From NCBI GenBank assembly GCA_009801015.1, contig VHZZ01000456.1, forward strand, positions 197,585 through 223,118: a DNA stretch of 25,534 bases, given 5' to 3'. The stretch is from Silene noctiflora (taxonomy: Eukaryota; Streptophyta; Magnoliopsida; Caryophyllales; Caryophyllaceae). Below the pieces are notes generated by a model. The model ran no database searches, was not told the DNA's origin, and worked only from the letters and a program-made list of their open reading frames with translations. The position numbers were made by a program, and so were the translations under genes. Shown here piece after piece: positions 1 to 10,360 of the stretch (the first letter of the stretch is position 1; the number at the start of each line of letters is the position of its first letter).

Positions 1-444
1 TCTTCCCTTATTGGATTCTTTACTACCGGAGTTTCAATTAACCCTTTTCTCCTCAAAGCGGCAAGCCTTCTTGCGGTTGCCTCGATCTCGAATTGAAGTC
101 GATATCGTAAAGGGGTTCACCTCTCCGAGATCTCCTACTCATGCAATCAACCTACGCACTTGAATAAGAAGGTTAGTAATCCATATTTTTAGATCAAATA
201 AAACCGCACCCAACTCCAAATCATGGGTAACATATTTTTCTTCATACGACATCTATTGCCTCGAGGCATAGGCAATCACTTTCCCATTTTGCATCAAGAC
301 ACACCCCAATCCATTCTTCGAAGCATCGGTATAAACTTCGAAATTCTCACTCCCTTCTTGCAAAGTTAGGACATAAGCTGTAGTCAAACGTTCCTTTAAG
401 GTTTGGAACGCCTGGACCGCAGCCAGACCTGTCAGGTTACCCAT
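1..444 (-). pseudogene. Ty3/gypsy polyprotein fragment (RT-RNase H), degenerate
   Basis: Read on the minus strand, 444-253 encodes about 60 residues typical of the RNase H part of Ty3/gypsy polyproteins: AFQTLKERLTTAYVLTL, then VYTDASKNGLGCVLMQ, then KVIAYASRQ. The TDAS motif carries the first RNase H aspartate. A stop codon follows YASRQ. The frame then resumes as EEKYVTHDLELGAVLF (to about 190), after which the rest of the domain is missing and further stops appear towards position 1. The upstream RT and gag regions are absent: the coding match starts abruptly near 425 beside LTR-like sequence. This is a dead fragment of a larger element cut by the window edge, not a host gene. Confidence 0.8.
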
Positions 445-1697
445 CGCAACAGGTAACCCTACCGCCAGTGGTAAACCGCAGCCTTGCCACCTAAGCCCCG
501 CTTATCGCAACGAGTGAACCCAGATTATTAATATGCACATCTCCCTTGTGACGAGAGTCACAAGGGGCGAACATGGGGGTGAAGACCATCTCTCGATAAT
601 GGCTCCACAATCATCAGCAACAATGTCACTAATACCAAATGCCACGATAATCCACATCAAGATAAACACACATTTCCAGTTAACTTATAACCAAACACAC
701 AGATGACTGAGTACGGAAACCCTGCCTTATTCGCAAATTCCGCAATTCAACACAACAACGAAGCTATAACTGCTCCTCTACGAAACTGTCATCTAACAAA
801 GATAATCAAGTAATACCACATCACAATCCATCGCCAATCAACTAATTATCCCCAAACTTGACCCAACTTAGGGTTCCAACAAATGTAAACAATTTACAAG
901 ATAAGCGGAAGCAATACTTACAAATCGATTGACACAAGAACACGGAATACGACAACCGAAAGCTAGATCTTGCTTGCTTGATGATTAGAATGATTTGGGA
1001 GAATTTAGAGAAATGTTTTAGGTTTAGAAAACTGATTAACGAAATAATTATCGAAATATATATAATTCCCTTATTATTCTAATCAAATCGCGTAAAAACA
1101 ACTCGTCAGACCGGGCACTCGGTTGAGTTCCAGACATACTCGACCGAGTGTCTCACATACTCGGTCTAGTGTACACAGGCAGTAGCCTGCCGCAGAACAC
1201 TCGATGATTTACTTAGTCGAGTACAACTTACTCGACCGAGCTCACTATACTCAGAAATCAGTGGTATTACATCATGTGTATCTCATTCATTGTATTACAT
1301 TGCGTTCATATCATGTGGTGGTTAATTGTATTATTGAAATTGACGTGCGTTTGTTCTGTGTAAACTGTCACCTTCTTTAATTGCGGTGGTCTGTGATAAT
1401 CCATATGACATTTCCGGTTATATGGGAGTAGTGGATTATATGTTGGACTTGGTGATAAGCATGGGCCGAGCCACGGACTTTTAGTGTCTAGTAGAGTAGT
1501 CATATGTTAGCCGATATAGAGTTCATTAGAAGGGTTGTAGTAGTTTGAGACTTTGTACTTTGCATAATTCATTTTATGTAATTCATTAAATATGGACTAT
1601 AATAAATGTTACTTAATTGGAGTTTTGATGCACTAGCTCAGGAAACCGAGATGGTAGCGCTCCCAATTACCTTGGGCGGAGAATCGGGGGTGTTGCA
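445..1697 (-). mobile_element. Probable LTR of a Ty3/gypsy (chromovirus-like) element
   Basis: On the minus strand the block begins at 1697 with TGCAACACCCCCG, very like the TGTAACACCCC start of plant chromovirus LTRs. It continues through a U3-like stretch with repeated ACTCGACCGAGT motifs (about 1116-1240). A TATA-like TTATATATAT lies near 1055-1065, and the sequence then runs on, without any open frame, to the RNase H fragment below 444. This order (U3, TATA, transcribed leader) fits one LTR of about 1.25 kb. The far boundary is not defined, and I could not find a second LTR or a target duplication. The adjoining pol fragment means most of the internal region is deleted. Confidence 0.5.
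1116..1240. repeat. Cluster of ACTCGACCGAGT-like imperfect palindromes
   Basis: Five related 12-13 bp motifs lie within 125 bp: 1116-1128 (cactcggttgagt), 1137-1149 (tactcgaccgagt), 1158-1170 (tactcggtctagt), 1211-1222 (acttagtcgagt) and 1229-1240 (tactcgaccgag). Each is a near-palindrome around CGACCG or CGGTCG. They sit in the putative U3 part of the LTR, upstream of its TATA-like sequence on the minus strand, where enhancer repeats would be expected. Function is inference. Confidence 0.6.
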
Positions 1698-1918
1698 TGG
1701 TCAAAGCTCGATTCATGCGAGCTCAGCTTGATAAATTAACGAGTCAAGCCGAGCTAACGTTGGCTCAACTCGACATGTTCGTAAGCGTCTCAAACTTGAT
1801 CATGAACACTCTTGTGTGGAGTGAGTATGTGGATAATAATCTTGCTCTTAATATTTTATCATAATTATATCCTTGTATAATGAATGATATCAAATATTTT
1901 CATTTATTCGTCTAATAT
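1698..1918. other. No gene seen; GAGCTCG-rich repeat remnant
   Basis: No open frame with protein similarity. The stretch has several GAGCT/CTCGA-type words. It also holds a 17-bp sequence (CAAACTTGATCATGAAC, 1791-1807) that recurs exactly at 2536-2552 on the other side of the MITE at 1928-2452. This suggests one older repeat family split or duplicated around that insertion. Confidence 0.4.
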
Positions 1919-1927
1919 TTTTATATG

Positions 1928-2452
1928 GGTGGTGCTCATTCATATACGAGTTTTACTCATTCATGGACGTAAATGACCATAACACCCCTTTTATTTTAAT
2001 GATCTTATTTTAATACCTTTTTAGTCTCTCTCTTTTCATTTACTCTTTACTCTCTCTAACTACAACCATTAACCATTACCCGACAGCCGTCATCCACCAC
2101 CCTCATCGCCGTCTCCCTTGTGTCTGGTAAGTGGTATCTATCATTTTTGCAAGAAATTCCTCATACTCATCCGAGTTTAATTATCTGATTGATACAAACC
2201 CTAATTTAATATCTCCCTAATTTAATTAGTGTAAACAAACCCTAATATAATTAATAAAATTAAGAATTAGAATTATTACCTTATTGATACGAGAATTATC
2301 ATCCATAATTGTGTAATTTGACGGATTTAATTAATTTTGTAAATTTGATTAATTTCGTGAGGGAGAGAATTAGGCAAATGGGCACACTATGGAAAAAATT
2401 ATGAAAAAAAGTTCATAAAAGAGTAAAACCCGTCTATAAATGAATAACTACG
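1928..2452. mobile_element. Mutator-like MITE with 9-bp target duplication (8/9 match)
   Basis: The left end reads GGTGGTGCTCATTCATATACG, then GAGTTTTACTCATTCATGGAC. The complement of the right end reads CGTAGTTATTCATTTATAGACG, then GGTTTTACTCTTTTATGAAC. These are imperfect terminal inverted repeats of about 40 bp. The flanks are TTTTATATG (1919-1927) and TTTTATATA (2453-2461), an 8-of-9 match. The 9-bp duplication and the TIR style point to a non-autonomous Mutator-type element. No transposase frame is present in its 525 bp. Confidence 0.6.
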
Positions 2453-2461
2453 TTTTATATA

Positions 2462-2697
2462 ACCTTCGAGTTCTGTTATTAAAAACATCAAAAAGAAAAA
2501 AACTATATATGATCTCCAGTTTGGGTTTAAGCTCACAAACTTGATCATGAACTTTACTTCTTAAAGTTGAAACTCAAATTTTTTTTTTTCATAAATTCAA
2601 GCCGAATAAGGCTAATGCCATGTTCGACTCGGCTCATTATCACCACTAATTCGTCGACATAAAAATGTCTAACACTTCCTTGACATTTCTAAGAAAA
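2462..2697. other. No gene seen; AT-rich spacer
   Basis: Short AT-rich spacer between two MITEs. It contains the second copy of the 17-bp repeat (2536-2552) and a poly-T run near 2580-2590. No coding potential was recognised. Confidence 0.4.
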
Positions 2698-2706
2698 TAA
2701 TAAATA

Positions 2707-3151
2707 GAGTAAATTATCAAATACTCCCTTTTAAAATACACTTTTTAAAATTTACTCCCTTTTAAAAAAAAGTTTAAAAATTACACCCAAAACATTGCGA
2801 AAATTTAAAAATTGCTACCAGACCCCTATATTTGCATTTTTATGACGAAAATACCCCTTATTTTTTTCATATTACTACCCAACTCCATTACAATTTACAA
2901 CTCCGTCCACCCTTCAACCACCCAAGGACTTCACGGCTAACCACCACAATCCTCCGCCCAAACCCCATCACCGTACTCGTCATATAAGAAATAAAATAAG
3001 GGGCATTTTTGTCATAAAAAAGCAAAAATAGGGGTTTGGGGGCAATTTCTAAATTTTTACAATATTGTGGATGTAATTTTTAAACTTTTTTTTTAAAAGG
3101 GAGTAAGTTTTAAAAAGTGTATTTTAAAAGAGAGTTATTGATAATTTAGTC
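2707..3151. mobile_element. Long-TIR Mutator-like MITE with perfect 9-bp target duplication
   Basis: The element is bounded by identical 9-bp direct repeats TAATAAATA (2698-2706 and 3152-3160), the duplication length of Mutator-like transposons. Its ends are GAGTAAATTATCAA on the left and the complement of TTGATAATTTAGTC on the right. Inverted-repeat similarity continues inward for roughly 150 bp per arm, through TACTCCCTTTTAAAA, AGTTTAAAAATTAC, ACCCCTATATTTGC and GACAAAAATACCCCTT-type blocks. The unpaired middle (about 2865-2995) is only about 130 bp and has no transposase frame. It is non-autonomous and lies about 1.1 kb upstream of the NEAP gene. Confidence 0.75.
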
Positions 3152-3160
3152 TAATAAATA

Positions 3161-4235
3161 CTCTAAATGAAAGTGGCGTCCACCTGGCACAAGAGCACAA
3201 GGTTGTCTTAAAACAGGGATTTTGCCGCGCTCTGACCTGTGAGTTGTACTTTGTCAAGACTTTCAAAAATTGAATTACTTACTTACTAGAATCGTCCTTA
3301 TCTTATGTTTCTTGTCTTAATTAATCTCTCAAACAATCCTTCATCTAATTAACTCTTCCTCTCCCTTCATTCAATTCTCTCACGCATCTCTCGTGCATGT
3401 CACACCATTCCCTTCATTAACACTCTTCTTCATATCTTTACTATGCCCATTTCTGTTCATTTATAATACCAAGTATGTGCATGTAAATTGTAAACTCAGA
3501 CTTCTGAACTTGGAAATGAAAAATATGGTCTTATTATTTCAACCTCCATATCATTGGTAAATTTCTCTCTTCTTATTTGCATCTTTGGTTCAATGTACGC
3601 AACCTAATCTCGACCGGCTAATAACCCTTGAGATTGTTATTATTCCAAGTGCTTGGGTAGATTTATTTGATTTTTATTTTCACTAGTATTTTTTTTAGTA
3701 ATAAATTAACAAGTTTTGTTAGATATCAAAGATTTGACTATCAAACTCTTTAGTCTATGGGTTTTTCATACAAAGACAAAATAAATTCAACTATACAGTT
3801 GTAATAAATGATTACTTACCTTAACTTTCTACTTATTTTTTTTTTTGCAGGGTAAGATTAACAAATATAATTAAATTAATCCCTTCCAAAAATAATTAAA
3901 TTAGATTAGATGCATTGAAAGCAACTATACCTTCCTCAATCAACTTCACATGCACTTCCTTGTGATTCATTTCAATTTTAATTAGTCGACTTTTCATTTC
4001 CTCGAAATTACTCTATCAATATAAATCCATCATTTTATCATAAACTTTAATAATTATTCACATAATAAAATATACTTTCAGAATATCATAAAAATAAAAA
4101 ACCACCATTTTCCCTTATTCCAGCACCCAAAAAATTCCCCTCTTTTTTGTGATTCATTAATCATTTCTAGCTTTTTATCAACTGGGTTGATACTCAATTT
4201 CAATAATAATCATAAAAATTGAATCTTTTTGATAA
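3161..4235 (+). promoter_or_regulatory. Upstream and 5' UTR region of the NEAP gene
   Basis: About 1.07 kb without a recognisable gene. It is AT-rich, with pyrimidine-rich blocks at 3320-3430 and 4105-4160 that resemble plant 5' UTR or promoter CT-rich stretches. A TATA-box candidate lies at 4020-4026. Positions around 3835-3850 have a poly-T run ending in TTTTGCAGG, which looks like a splice acceptor, so an intron in the 5' UTR is possible but unproven. Confidence 0.35.
4020..4026 (+). promoter_or_regulatory. Candidate TATA box for the NEAP gene
   Basis: TATAAAT lies 210 bp upstream of the ATG in an AT-rich context, followed by a CT-rich leader. Position and form fit a plant TATA box, but such words are common in AT-rich DNA. 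Confidence 0.3.
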
Positions 4236-7200
4236 ATGGGTTCAACTTCTGAGAGGGAAATTGATCCTTTGTTAAGAGATTTGAGTGAAAAGAAGCAGAA
4301 TTTTAGAAGAAATGTTGTGTCACTAGCAGTTGAGTTGAAGGATGTTCGAACTCGTCTCTCTTTACAAGAACAATCATGTGCTAAAGAATCATTAACTAGA
4401 CAGGCAAGTCTTTTTGTTTTTGGATCTTCATTTACTAATCTTGGTTTATGCTATTTTTTTAGTTAAATGATGCATTTTTTTTTCTTTTTGGAGTTCACCA
4501 TTCGGTTTAGTTCGGATTTGAACCGGGTAAGATCACTAGGGCGTTGAAGCTGACACGGTTGCATTCCCAAGACTCAAACCCTAGACATCTGGTTAAGCTA
4601 GAACGTCCCCTTACCCTTGATCTAAGTGCTTATGGGTTGTTAAATGATGCATGTGAGTTTTCTGTAGCGGAGCCAGATTTGAAGTAAAATGGCGTATTAG
4701 TAATGTAATAGAGCAAGTTAAAAAAAAGATCAAAAACTTTAACTAAAGGATTTATATTTTAGCGGGGGCGAACTAGTAATGAATATGGCTTTTGATTGTA
4801 GTTTATGCAAAATTTGAATTTGGTTTTTAATCATTTCATGTTAGTGTCTCTTTTTGTTCTTGTTCATTTGATGGGAAAAGAGTTTTGTTTGGTGGGTCCA
4901 TTTTGGTTCATGAGTAAACTTTTCATTTCAATGATTTATTAACAAAGTTTTGAATAATTTTAATGTTTTTTTAGGAAGCAGAAGCTAAGGCAAAGGTGAT
5001 GGAAGAAGAAGTATATAGATTGAATAAAAATTTGGAGGAAAAGAATAAGGAATTGCAAGTATCTGCTTCCAGTGCTGAAAAGGTCCCACTTTTAAACTCA
5101 GACTAATTTTTGATTCTCCATTTTTGTCAAGCTTGATTTTCATTTTCGTGATTGATTATACTTTATGGTATCAAGAATAGAGGAATGCAACTAACCTTCT
5201 CCTCTCACACCGGCTTATAATATTAATTGTTCTTATTGCACAAATGTCAAACAAGTGGATTAAATAAAATCGTGTATAGAGGAGAAGGTTGAAGAGAAGG
5301 CAGATAGTGTTCCTCGTCAAGATTATCATAAAGTTTTGATCCTTAATTTTAGGACAAATTTGGGTGTTACTAGTACAAGATGTGTGTTGACTGAGATTTG
5401 AATATGTTTACATAGTTGGTGTTATTTTTAGTGGATTAATAAATGGTTTGGTGTTGGACATATAATATGAGTACCACATATTTTGAAGTCACTTTTTGGC
5501 TTTTCATGCATGTTTCATAGTGAAAACAGCTAAAGGTAAAGCAAAATTGCCAAGTATGCACCAAATGTGAATTTGTTTATTGTCTCACTTTAGTTGTGGT
5601 TTGAATGTTTCAAGGTGTCATGTCTTTACTCATCAAGTGTGCTTAATTATTGAAAATGGTGCTTCCACTAGAAACTTGTTTTCTTTCATTTGAATATTAC
5701 ATTTTGGAGCAACATGAGACTTTTCTCCCTTTTAAGACGACAATATCCGTCTTAAATTTAAAATATGCCAAGTATGGTTGAGGCCACAAAAGGAGGATGC
5801 CTAGGGACTAACAAAAGGTTTGTCGAGCATTTGTAACCCATTTTATCTTAAGACGGATATTGCTGTCTTATGAGAGACTTACTGTGTTATACACAAGATG
5901 GATTTCACATTACTACTGCTTCATGGTATTAAGTTAGGGTATTTGATTTTCTAATCACTTCAATTAGTAAATTGGTAGTTAGTAAATAAGAGATGTCATG
6001 GGGTTAATGTCCAGAGAAGTGACAAGTATACTAGTATCGTGTCGTGACTGATTAACATCATTCAAATGTCAATTAAACCATTAAAGTCATGGTATGAAAT
6101 TAGGTCTCTTTAACCGCATCACCTTTCCATTGGGTCGATAACTCAATGTTCTTCACCTTTGGAGTATGATAGAATAAACTCGTTGCGTTTCTTTTTATTG
6201 TGAAAGAGTTGTTATTCAACTTAATTATCAATTATTTTTCATTTTTTGGCTCATCAAGAAATAGCCTTTGTGTGCTAGCAAGTATCAACGTGAGGGTAGG
6301 GTTGCATACATGTGACATCCCATTACCACATAATTCGCAGGAGATTTTGAGGCACTGGTGTAATGTTGTCATTGTTGACATTGCATCCTAGTTGCTTCGT
6401 AATTGTTCTTAAGATTGCATGGCCGCATATTAAGTTGGAAACGCAAGTCGTCAGCTCTCAGAGACTTGTAACCGGCCCTTTTTAATACTGTAAACAACCA
6501 AGATTACATTTTTAGGATCACAATTGAAACCAAATGTGAAAACACTGGCCGGTTTATGAACCACTTGGTTTATTGGGTAGCGACGTAGGGTAGAGGATGA
6601 ATGTTGAAGTCTTGATCTGGTTATTTATTACTCCCTCCGTCCCGGTCATTTGTTGTCCTTTGGTTTTGGCACAAAGACCAAGGAAAGGGGAGGGAGCCAA
6701 TTATAAGATGACAAGTGGACTAAATTGAATGTGAAAGATCAAATTACTCATTAAATACAATCCTAAAATAGAAAGGACAACAATTGACTGAGACACCCAA
6801 AATGAAAAAGGACAACAAATGACCGGGACGGAGGGAGTATTAAATAGGGGTGGTTATGTTATGGTTGGCCCCTCTTTATTTAAGCTAGAAATAGACATCC
6901 CCGAGAAGTAGTTACATATCCTTTTCAAGTGTGCAAATATGGTCAATCGAAAAATGCCACATTGTTCTGAAGTTTACCTTGTATGATGTTTACCTTGCAA
7001 AGTTGCAATCTATCTAACAACATGTGTATCTATGTGATGTCATAACTGCATTTAATTTATGTTCCTCGACATCTCATAATTATTTACTTTCTCAAAATGA
7101 GTACAGTTTATGAAATGGTTTCTTGTACTAGACTGTAAACATGTTTTATTTAGTACGCGCCTTAGTTTTGGATCATAGCGATATTGCAGAGTGCTGTAGA

Positions 7201-9216
7201 ATATCTGAATTAAGAGCTGTTACTTCTTAACCTGTATACTCCGGCTCAACATTGAATTGTAGTTGAAACTTTCAACACTCTACAGCCTATATGGATGTAC
7301 AAATCTTTCTAAATCTTCACCTGAAAGATTAATGACTGAATTTGCAATTAAATTTGCTGTATATTTTTGTTAATTAGTTGGTACTTCATGAGGAGTTGGT
7401 TGCAGTTTTGGCGAGTACACTCCGTTTTTTATGGAGGCTGTTATATTTGCGGTATATAAGTGCTTTAACTTGTTTTTATTGATTTTACCATTTTTGCCAA
7501 TTATATTACTACATATTAGGTTTTAGATTAATCAATTGACACATTAAGAAAACCCTCTTGAAAGTTAAAATTAGAGTATTCAGGCGCATCACGTTTGACG
7601 CACCAGTAAATTATCGTAATAGCTAATAGTCAAACACAAACCTTGCTTATATCATAATTAGTTGATTGAAGTAGGTGTATGCTGAATTATTTTACAACCT
7701 GGGTGGTTCACAATCAGATAATTATATTAGTTGCTGTCAGATGAATAGCATCTAATCATGAGCTTTGTTGCTCCTTGGAGAAATGAGTAAATGAACCGTA
7801 AGAATGTTGGATGTCATCCATTTGTTTTTTGACTAGGGACATTTTCAAGTTTCACCATGGATCAAACATAACAAGTTTGGTAACTGCGTAAATTTGACCC
7901 TCATTGCCCGTTTGTCAGCGAGAGCTGTTGAGCATTTTGGTAATGTTGTTATCAATGATGGCTATACAGCACCACATCCTTTAAGTTGACTTGAATTATG
8001 CTAACTTGCTTGTATTCGTTTTGTATCTCGAGTTTAATTTCTGCTTCGCTGAGTTCTGATTTCGTATAATGATGCAATGCAGTATCTGAAAGATCTTGAT
8101 GATCTTAGAGCTCAGCTGACTATTACTCAAGCTACAGCCAATGCAAGTGCTGCATCAGCTCAGTCAGCCCAGTTGCAGTGTCTGGCTTTATTGAAGGACC
8201 TCGATGACAAAAATAATTCATTAAAGGACCACGAAGTTCGGGTCAAAGGGTTAGCCATGCAATTAGATAAACTGCAGAAAGATCTGCAATTACGAGAGTC
8301 GTCACAAACACAATTGAAAGATGAAGTCTTGAGAGTTGAACGTGATATAATGGAAGCCGTTGCCAAATCCGGGATGACCAAGGATTGTGAGCTAAGGAGA
8401 ATTTTAGATGAGGTCTCCCCAAAGAACCTCGAGAAAATGAATAGGCTTCTTTGCACAAAGGATGAGGAAATTGCCAAATTAAGGGATGAAATCAGGATTC
8501 TCTCTGTCCATTGGAAGCTGAAGACTGAGGAATTAGAAACACAGGTGTGATTTTTGGGTCCTGTGACATAAGAGACTGTCCCATTCTACAATATTGTGGG
8601 AGGGACTTGCCTTCTAGGCTTCTAGCATGCCATCTAACATACCCATATTGTATCTTAATTGGTAAATGGGAGTGTCTCACAATATTTTAGTGTGAGACCG
8701 TCTCACGTGAGAAGTTGTTTAACTATGCGAATTGATCATTTTTAATTTGTAGTGATTTTTGAAAAATTTGTTTCTTAAATAGTTGGAGAAGCATCGGAGG
8801 GCTGATCAGGACTTGAAGAAACGTGTATTAAAGTTGGAGTTCTGTCTCCAAGAAGCTAGAGCTCAAACAAGAAAGCTTCAAAGGGTAAATCTTACTAATA
8901 CATACTCACAAGTCCATAGTTCTTGTCTAGTAGTAGTAGTTAACTTTAGTGTTGTACCTTTCTGATGCTTTTTACATGCATTAAGATTTTGTACATTTTT
9001 AATGCTCGTGTTAACATGCTGCCATCCGTGTATCTCTGGTTGTAGATGGGTGAGCGAAGGGACAAAGCCATCAAAGAATTGAGAGATCAAATAGCTACAA
9101 AGAAACAGGCGGCTGACACTGAGAATACCGAAAAGCCAAATTTCTGGGAAAGCCAGAATTTCAAGATCCTCGTCTCCATGTCGATGGTTGTGTTGGTCGT
9201 CTTCTCTAGGCGGTAA
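4236..9216 (+). CDS. NEAP: Nuclear envelope-associated protein (NEAP family), coiled coil with C-terminal membrane anchor
   Basis: Exons: 4236-4403, 4975-5082, 8083-8544, 8783-8884, 9046-9216 (1011 nt, 336 aa). All exons are whole codons, so every intron is phase 0. The protein is mostly charged, heptad-rich coiled coil (about residues 5-300). It includes the blocks [40 protein letters not shown] and [20 protein letters not shown], which I recognise as conserved in plant NEAP proteins. The last 17 residues form a hydrophobic tail ([17 protein letters not shown], 320-336) typical of their inner-nuclear-membrane anchor. Known Arabidopsis NEAPs associate with the inner nuclear membrane, SUN proteins and the CRWN lamina; membership here is inferred from sequence. 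Intron 1 has a GC donor (CAG|GCAAGT). Intron 2 (3000 bp) and intron 3 carry transposons. Length matches the family (about 340 aa). The ATG at 4236 is the first in frame. The gene is convergent with the X8 gene. Confidence 0.9.
4490..4640 (-). mobile_element. tRNA-derived SINE remnant in NEAP intron 1
   Basis: On the minus strand the order is CTAGCTTAACCAG (A-box-like), then GGTTTGAGTCTTGGG (B-box-like), then a body with ACCCGGTTCAAATCCG and AACCGAATGGTG. This is the layout of a tRNA-headed plant SINE. Boundaries are approximate, and no clear target duplication or A-tail was found. Confidence 0.5.
5724..5876. mobile_element. Foldback MITE with AAGACGG-type ends in NEAP intron 2
   Basis: The left arm TAAGACGACAATATCCGTCTTAA (about 5732-5754) pairs with the right arm around 5845-5876 (TTAAGACGGATATTGCTGTC plus TTATGAGAG). 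Each arm itself contains a partly self-complementary AAGACGG...CCGTCTT. About 85 bp of unrelated sequence lies between the arms. No coding capacity. Ends and duplication are uncertain. The same end motif recurs at 16631-16786. Confidence 0.55.
6256..6380 (+). mobile_element. Au-like SINE, 3' portion, NEAP intron 2
   Basis: The sequence follows the Au SINE body as I know it. It has AAATAGCCTTTGTG, then GTGAGGGTAGGGTTGCATAC, then ATGTGACATCCC, then GGAGATTTTGAGGCACTGG and TGTAATGTTGTCATTGTTG. The tRNA-like head is missing or too diverged. A short open frame that overlaps it (6200-6391) is a by-product, not a gene. Confidence 0.6.
6631..6837. mobile_element. Stowaway (Tc1/mariner) MITE, intact ends, NEAP intron 2
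   Basis: This 207-bp element starts CTCCCTCCGTCCCGGTCATT and ends with the exact reverse complement, finishing CCGGGACGGAGGGAG. TA dinucleotides flank it (6629-6630, 6838-6839). Terminal repeats of about 30 bp match nearly perfectly, including TTGTTGTCCTTT. The Stowaway signature and TA target are clear. It is the best-preserved of three copies in the window. Confidence 0.9.
7860..7957 (+). mobile_element. Au-like SINE 3' fragment, NEAP intron 2
   Basis: TTTGGTAACTGCGTAAATTT, then GACCCTCATTGCCCG, then CGAGAGCTGTTGAGCATT and TTGGTAATGTTGTTATC line up in order with the 3' half of the Au SINE. It has the same orientation as the copy at 6256-6380. Head sequence is not recognisable. Confidence 0.5.
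8562..8711. mobile_element. Degenerate foldback MITE filling NEAP intron 3
   Basis: The left arm (tgtgacataagagactgtcc, then ACAATATTGTGGGAG) pairs imperfectly with the right arm (GTCTCACAATATTTTAGTG, then TGAGACCGTCTCACGTGAG). It accounts for about 150 of the 238 bp of this intron, so the ancestral intron was probably about 90 bp. The target duplication is not clear. Confidence 0.5.
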
Positions 9217-9850
9217 ATCACCGTTTTGTTGATAACATGTATTTTGTAGAAAGTAGGCAATATGTTGTATGTCCAGAGCTTAGGAAGCTAGGCAAACCAC
9301 AGAGGTGCAGTGTTTTATAAATAGCCTCTCTCTGTCCCTTTTCTTGATCGGCCAGCATTATCGGAGAAACTTTCTCCATGTGTAGAACTACAGTTAGTAC
9401 TAGAACATATGTTCACATGAATGTGAAATCTGGGTTTATACTTAGATAAGTCGCGAGGAATCTACAGAATGAATGAAGAATTGTTCTTCTCTTTTCAGTA
9501 ATTACATCCGATTAAGTCTTGAATAGAACGGTGAACATTTTAAAAATTTACTGAGATGTCTTGTTCAATTATTTGTCTTCGCTGAAGTTATACTGACAAT
9601 GCTGATATGCATTAAACTGGGGTAGCGAAGGTATATTTAATCAAAGTCAATTAAGGTTGGTAGCAAAAGACACCTACCTAGCATGAGGCTCAAAGTTGAG
9701 TTCCATTTCTTAATCGACCCTACTTCTTAATTGGAATAATTATTAAACCCATTACATTGTCCTCATAACCAATAATGTATTGTCTATTCCCAAGTGTTAT
9801 ACAGAATCTTCTTTAAAAGAGGGTTTACAAATAAAATAAATCAAGTAAAA

Positions 9851-9960
9851 TGGAGTCGAACCAAACTTACTTGGCAAAATGGGTTCAGAGGAAATACGCC
9901 TCTCAAATGACGTGTTTCAAGTTCTGAACCCATTTTACTAAATAAGTTTCTTTCCGACCC
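9851..9960. repeat. Imperfect inverted repeat (hairpin) downstream of NEAP
   Basis: The left arm (9851-9889: GGAGTCGAACCAAACTTACT, then GGCAAAATGGGTTCAGA) pairs with the right arm (9923-9960: TCTGAACCCATTTTAC, then AAATAAGTTTC and CGACCC). Arms of about 38 bp surround a loop of about 33 bp. It is probably a small MITE remnant. Confidence 0.6.
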
Positions 9961-10320
9961 TTTATCTTGGTAAAAAATTGTGTTTTAGAAGTATCATAAA
10001 AATACGAATACGACTATTTTACAATGTTGTTTGATTATGCTAGCATTTAGCATATGTTACTGGTGAGGGCTAATCGATTACACTGCATTAAAAATATGGT
10101 GGCGAAAAGAATATGGACAGCTCAAAAATCAGAAATCTAACAACAGGTGAATTATACAGCGTGGAGTTTTGAGGTTAGTATTAGATTACTAATGGAAAGC
10201 ATTTTTTTCTGTCTATATAGCTTGCCTGAAATAGTAAGAAATTAGTGTGCAAAAAGCAAAAGCAACTAATCAGAATGTAGCTGTTTATCGGGGAAAGGAG
10301 GGAACACGATAGCATTACAA

Positions 10321-10360
10321 GTAAGGCGGGTTATAATAAGGTATTGTAAACCCGCTTTAC
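10321..10360. repeat. 40-bp near-perfect palindrome
   Basis: GTAAGGCGGGTTATAA (10321-10336) is mirrored by TTGTAAACCCGCTTTAC (10344-10360) with only a few unpaired bases between. It would form a tight stem in RNA from either strand. It lies about 335 bp past the stop codon of the X8 gene on its strand. Confidence 0.65.

Noticed and set aside
1306-1503. Minus-strand frame of 65 codons
   Set aside because: Lies inside the putative LTR U3 region; no similarity to known proteins recognised.
3835-3851. Splice-acceptor-like poly-T plus GCAG upstream of NEAP
   Set aside because: It could end a 5' UTR intron, but no donor can be chosen and no coding frame depends on it, so it is not annotated as an intron.
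8160-8477. Two minus-strand frames (8160-8477, 8243-8458)
   Set aside because: Antisense shadows of NEAP exon 3.
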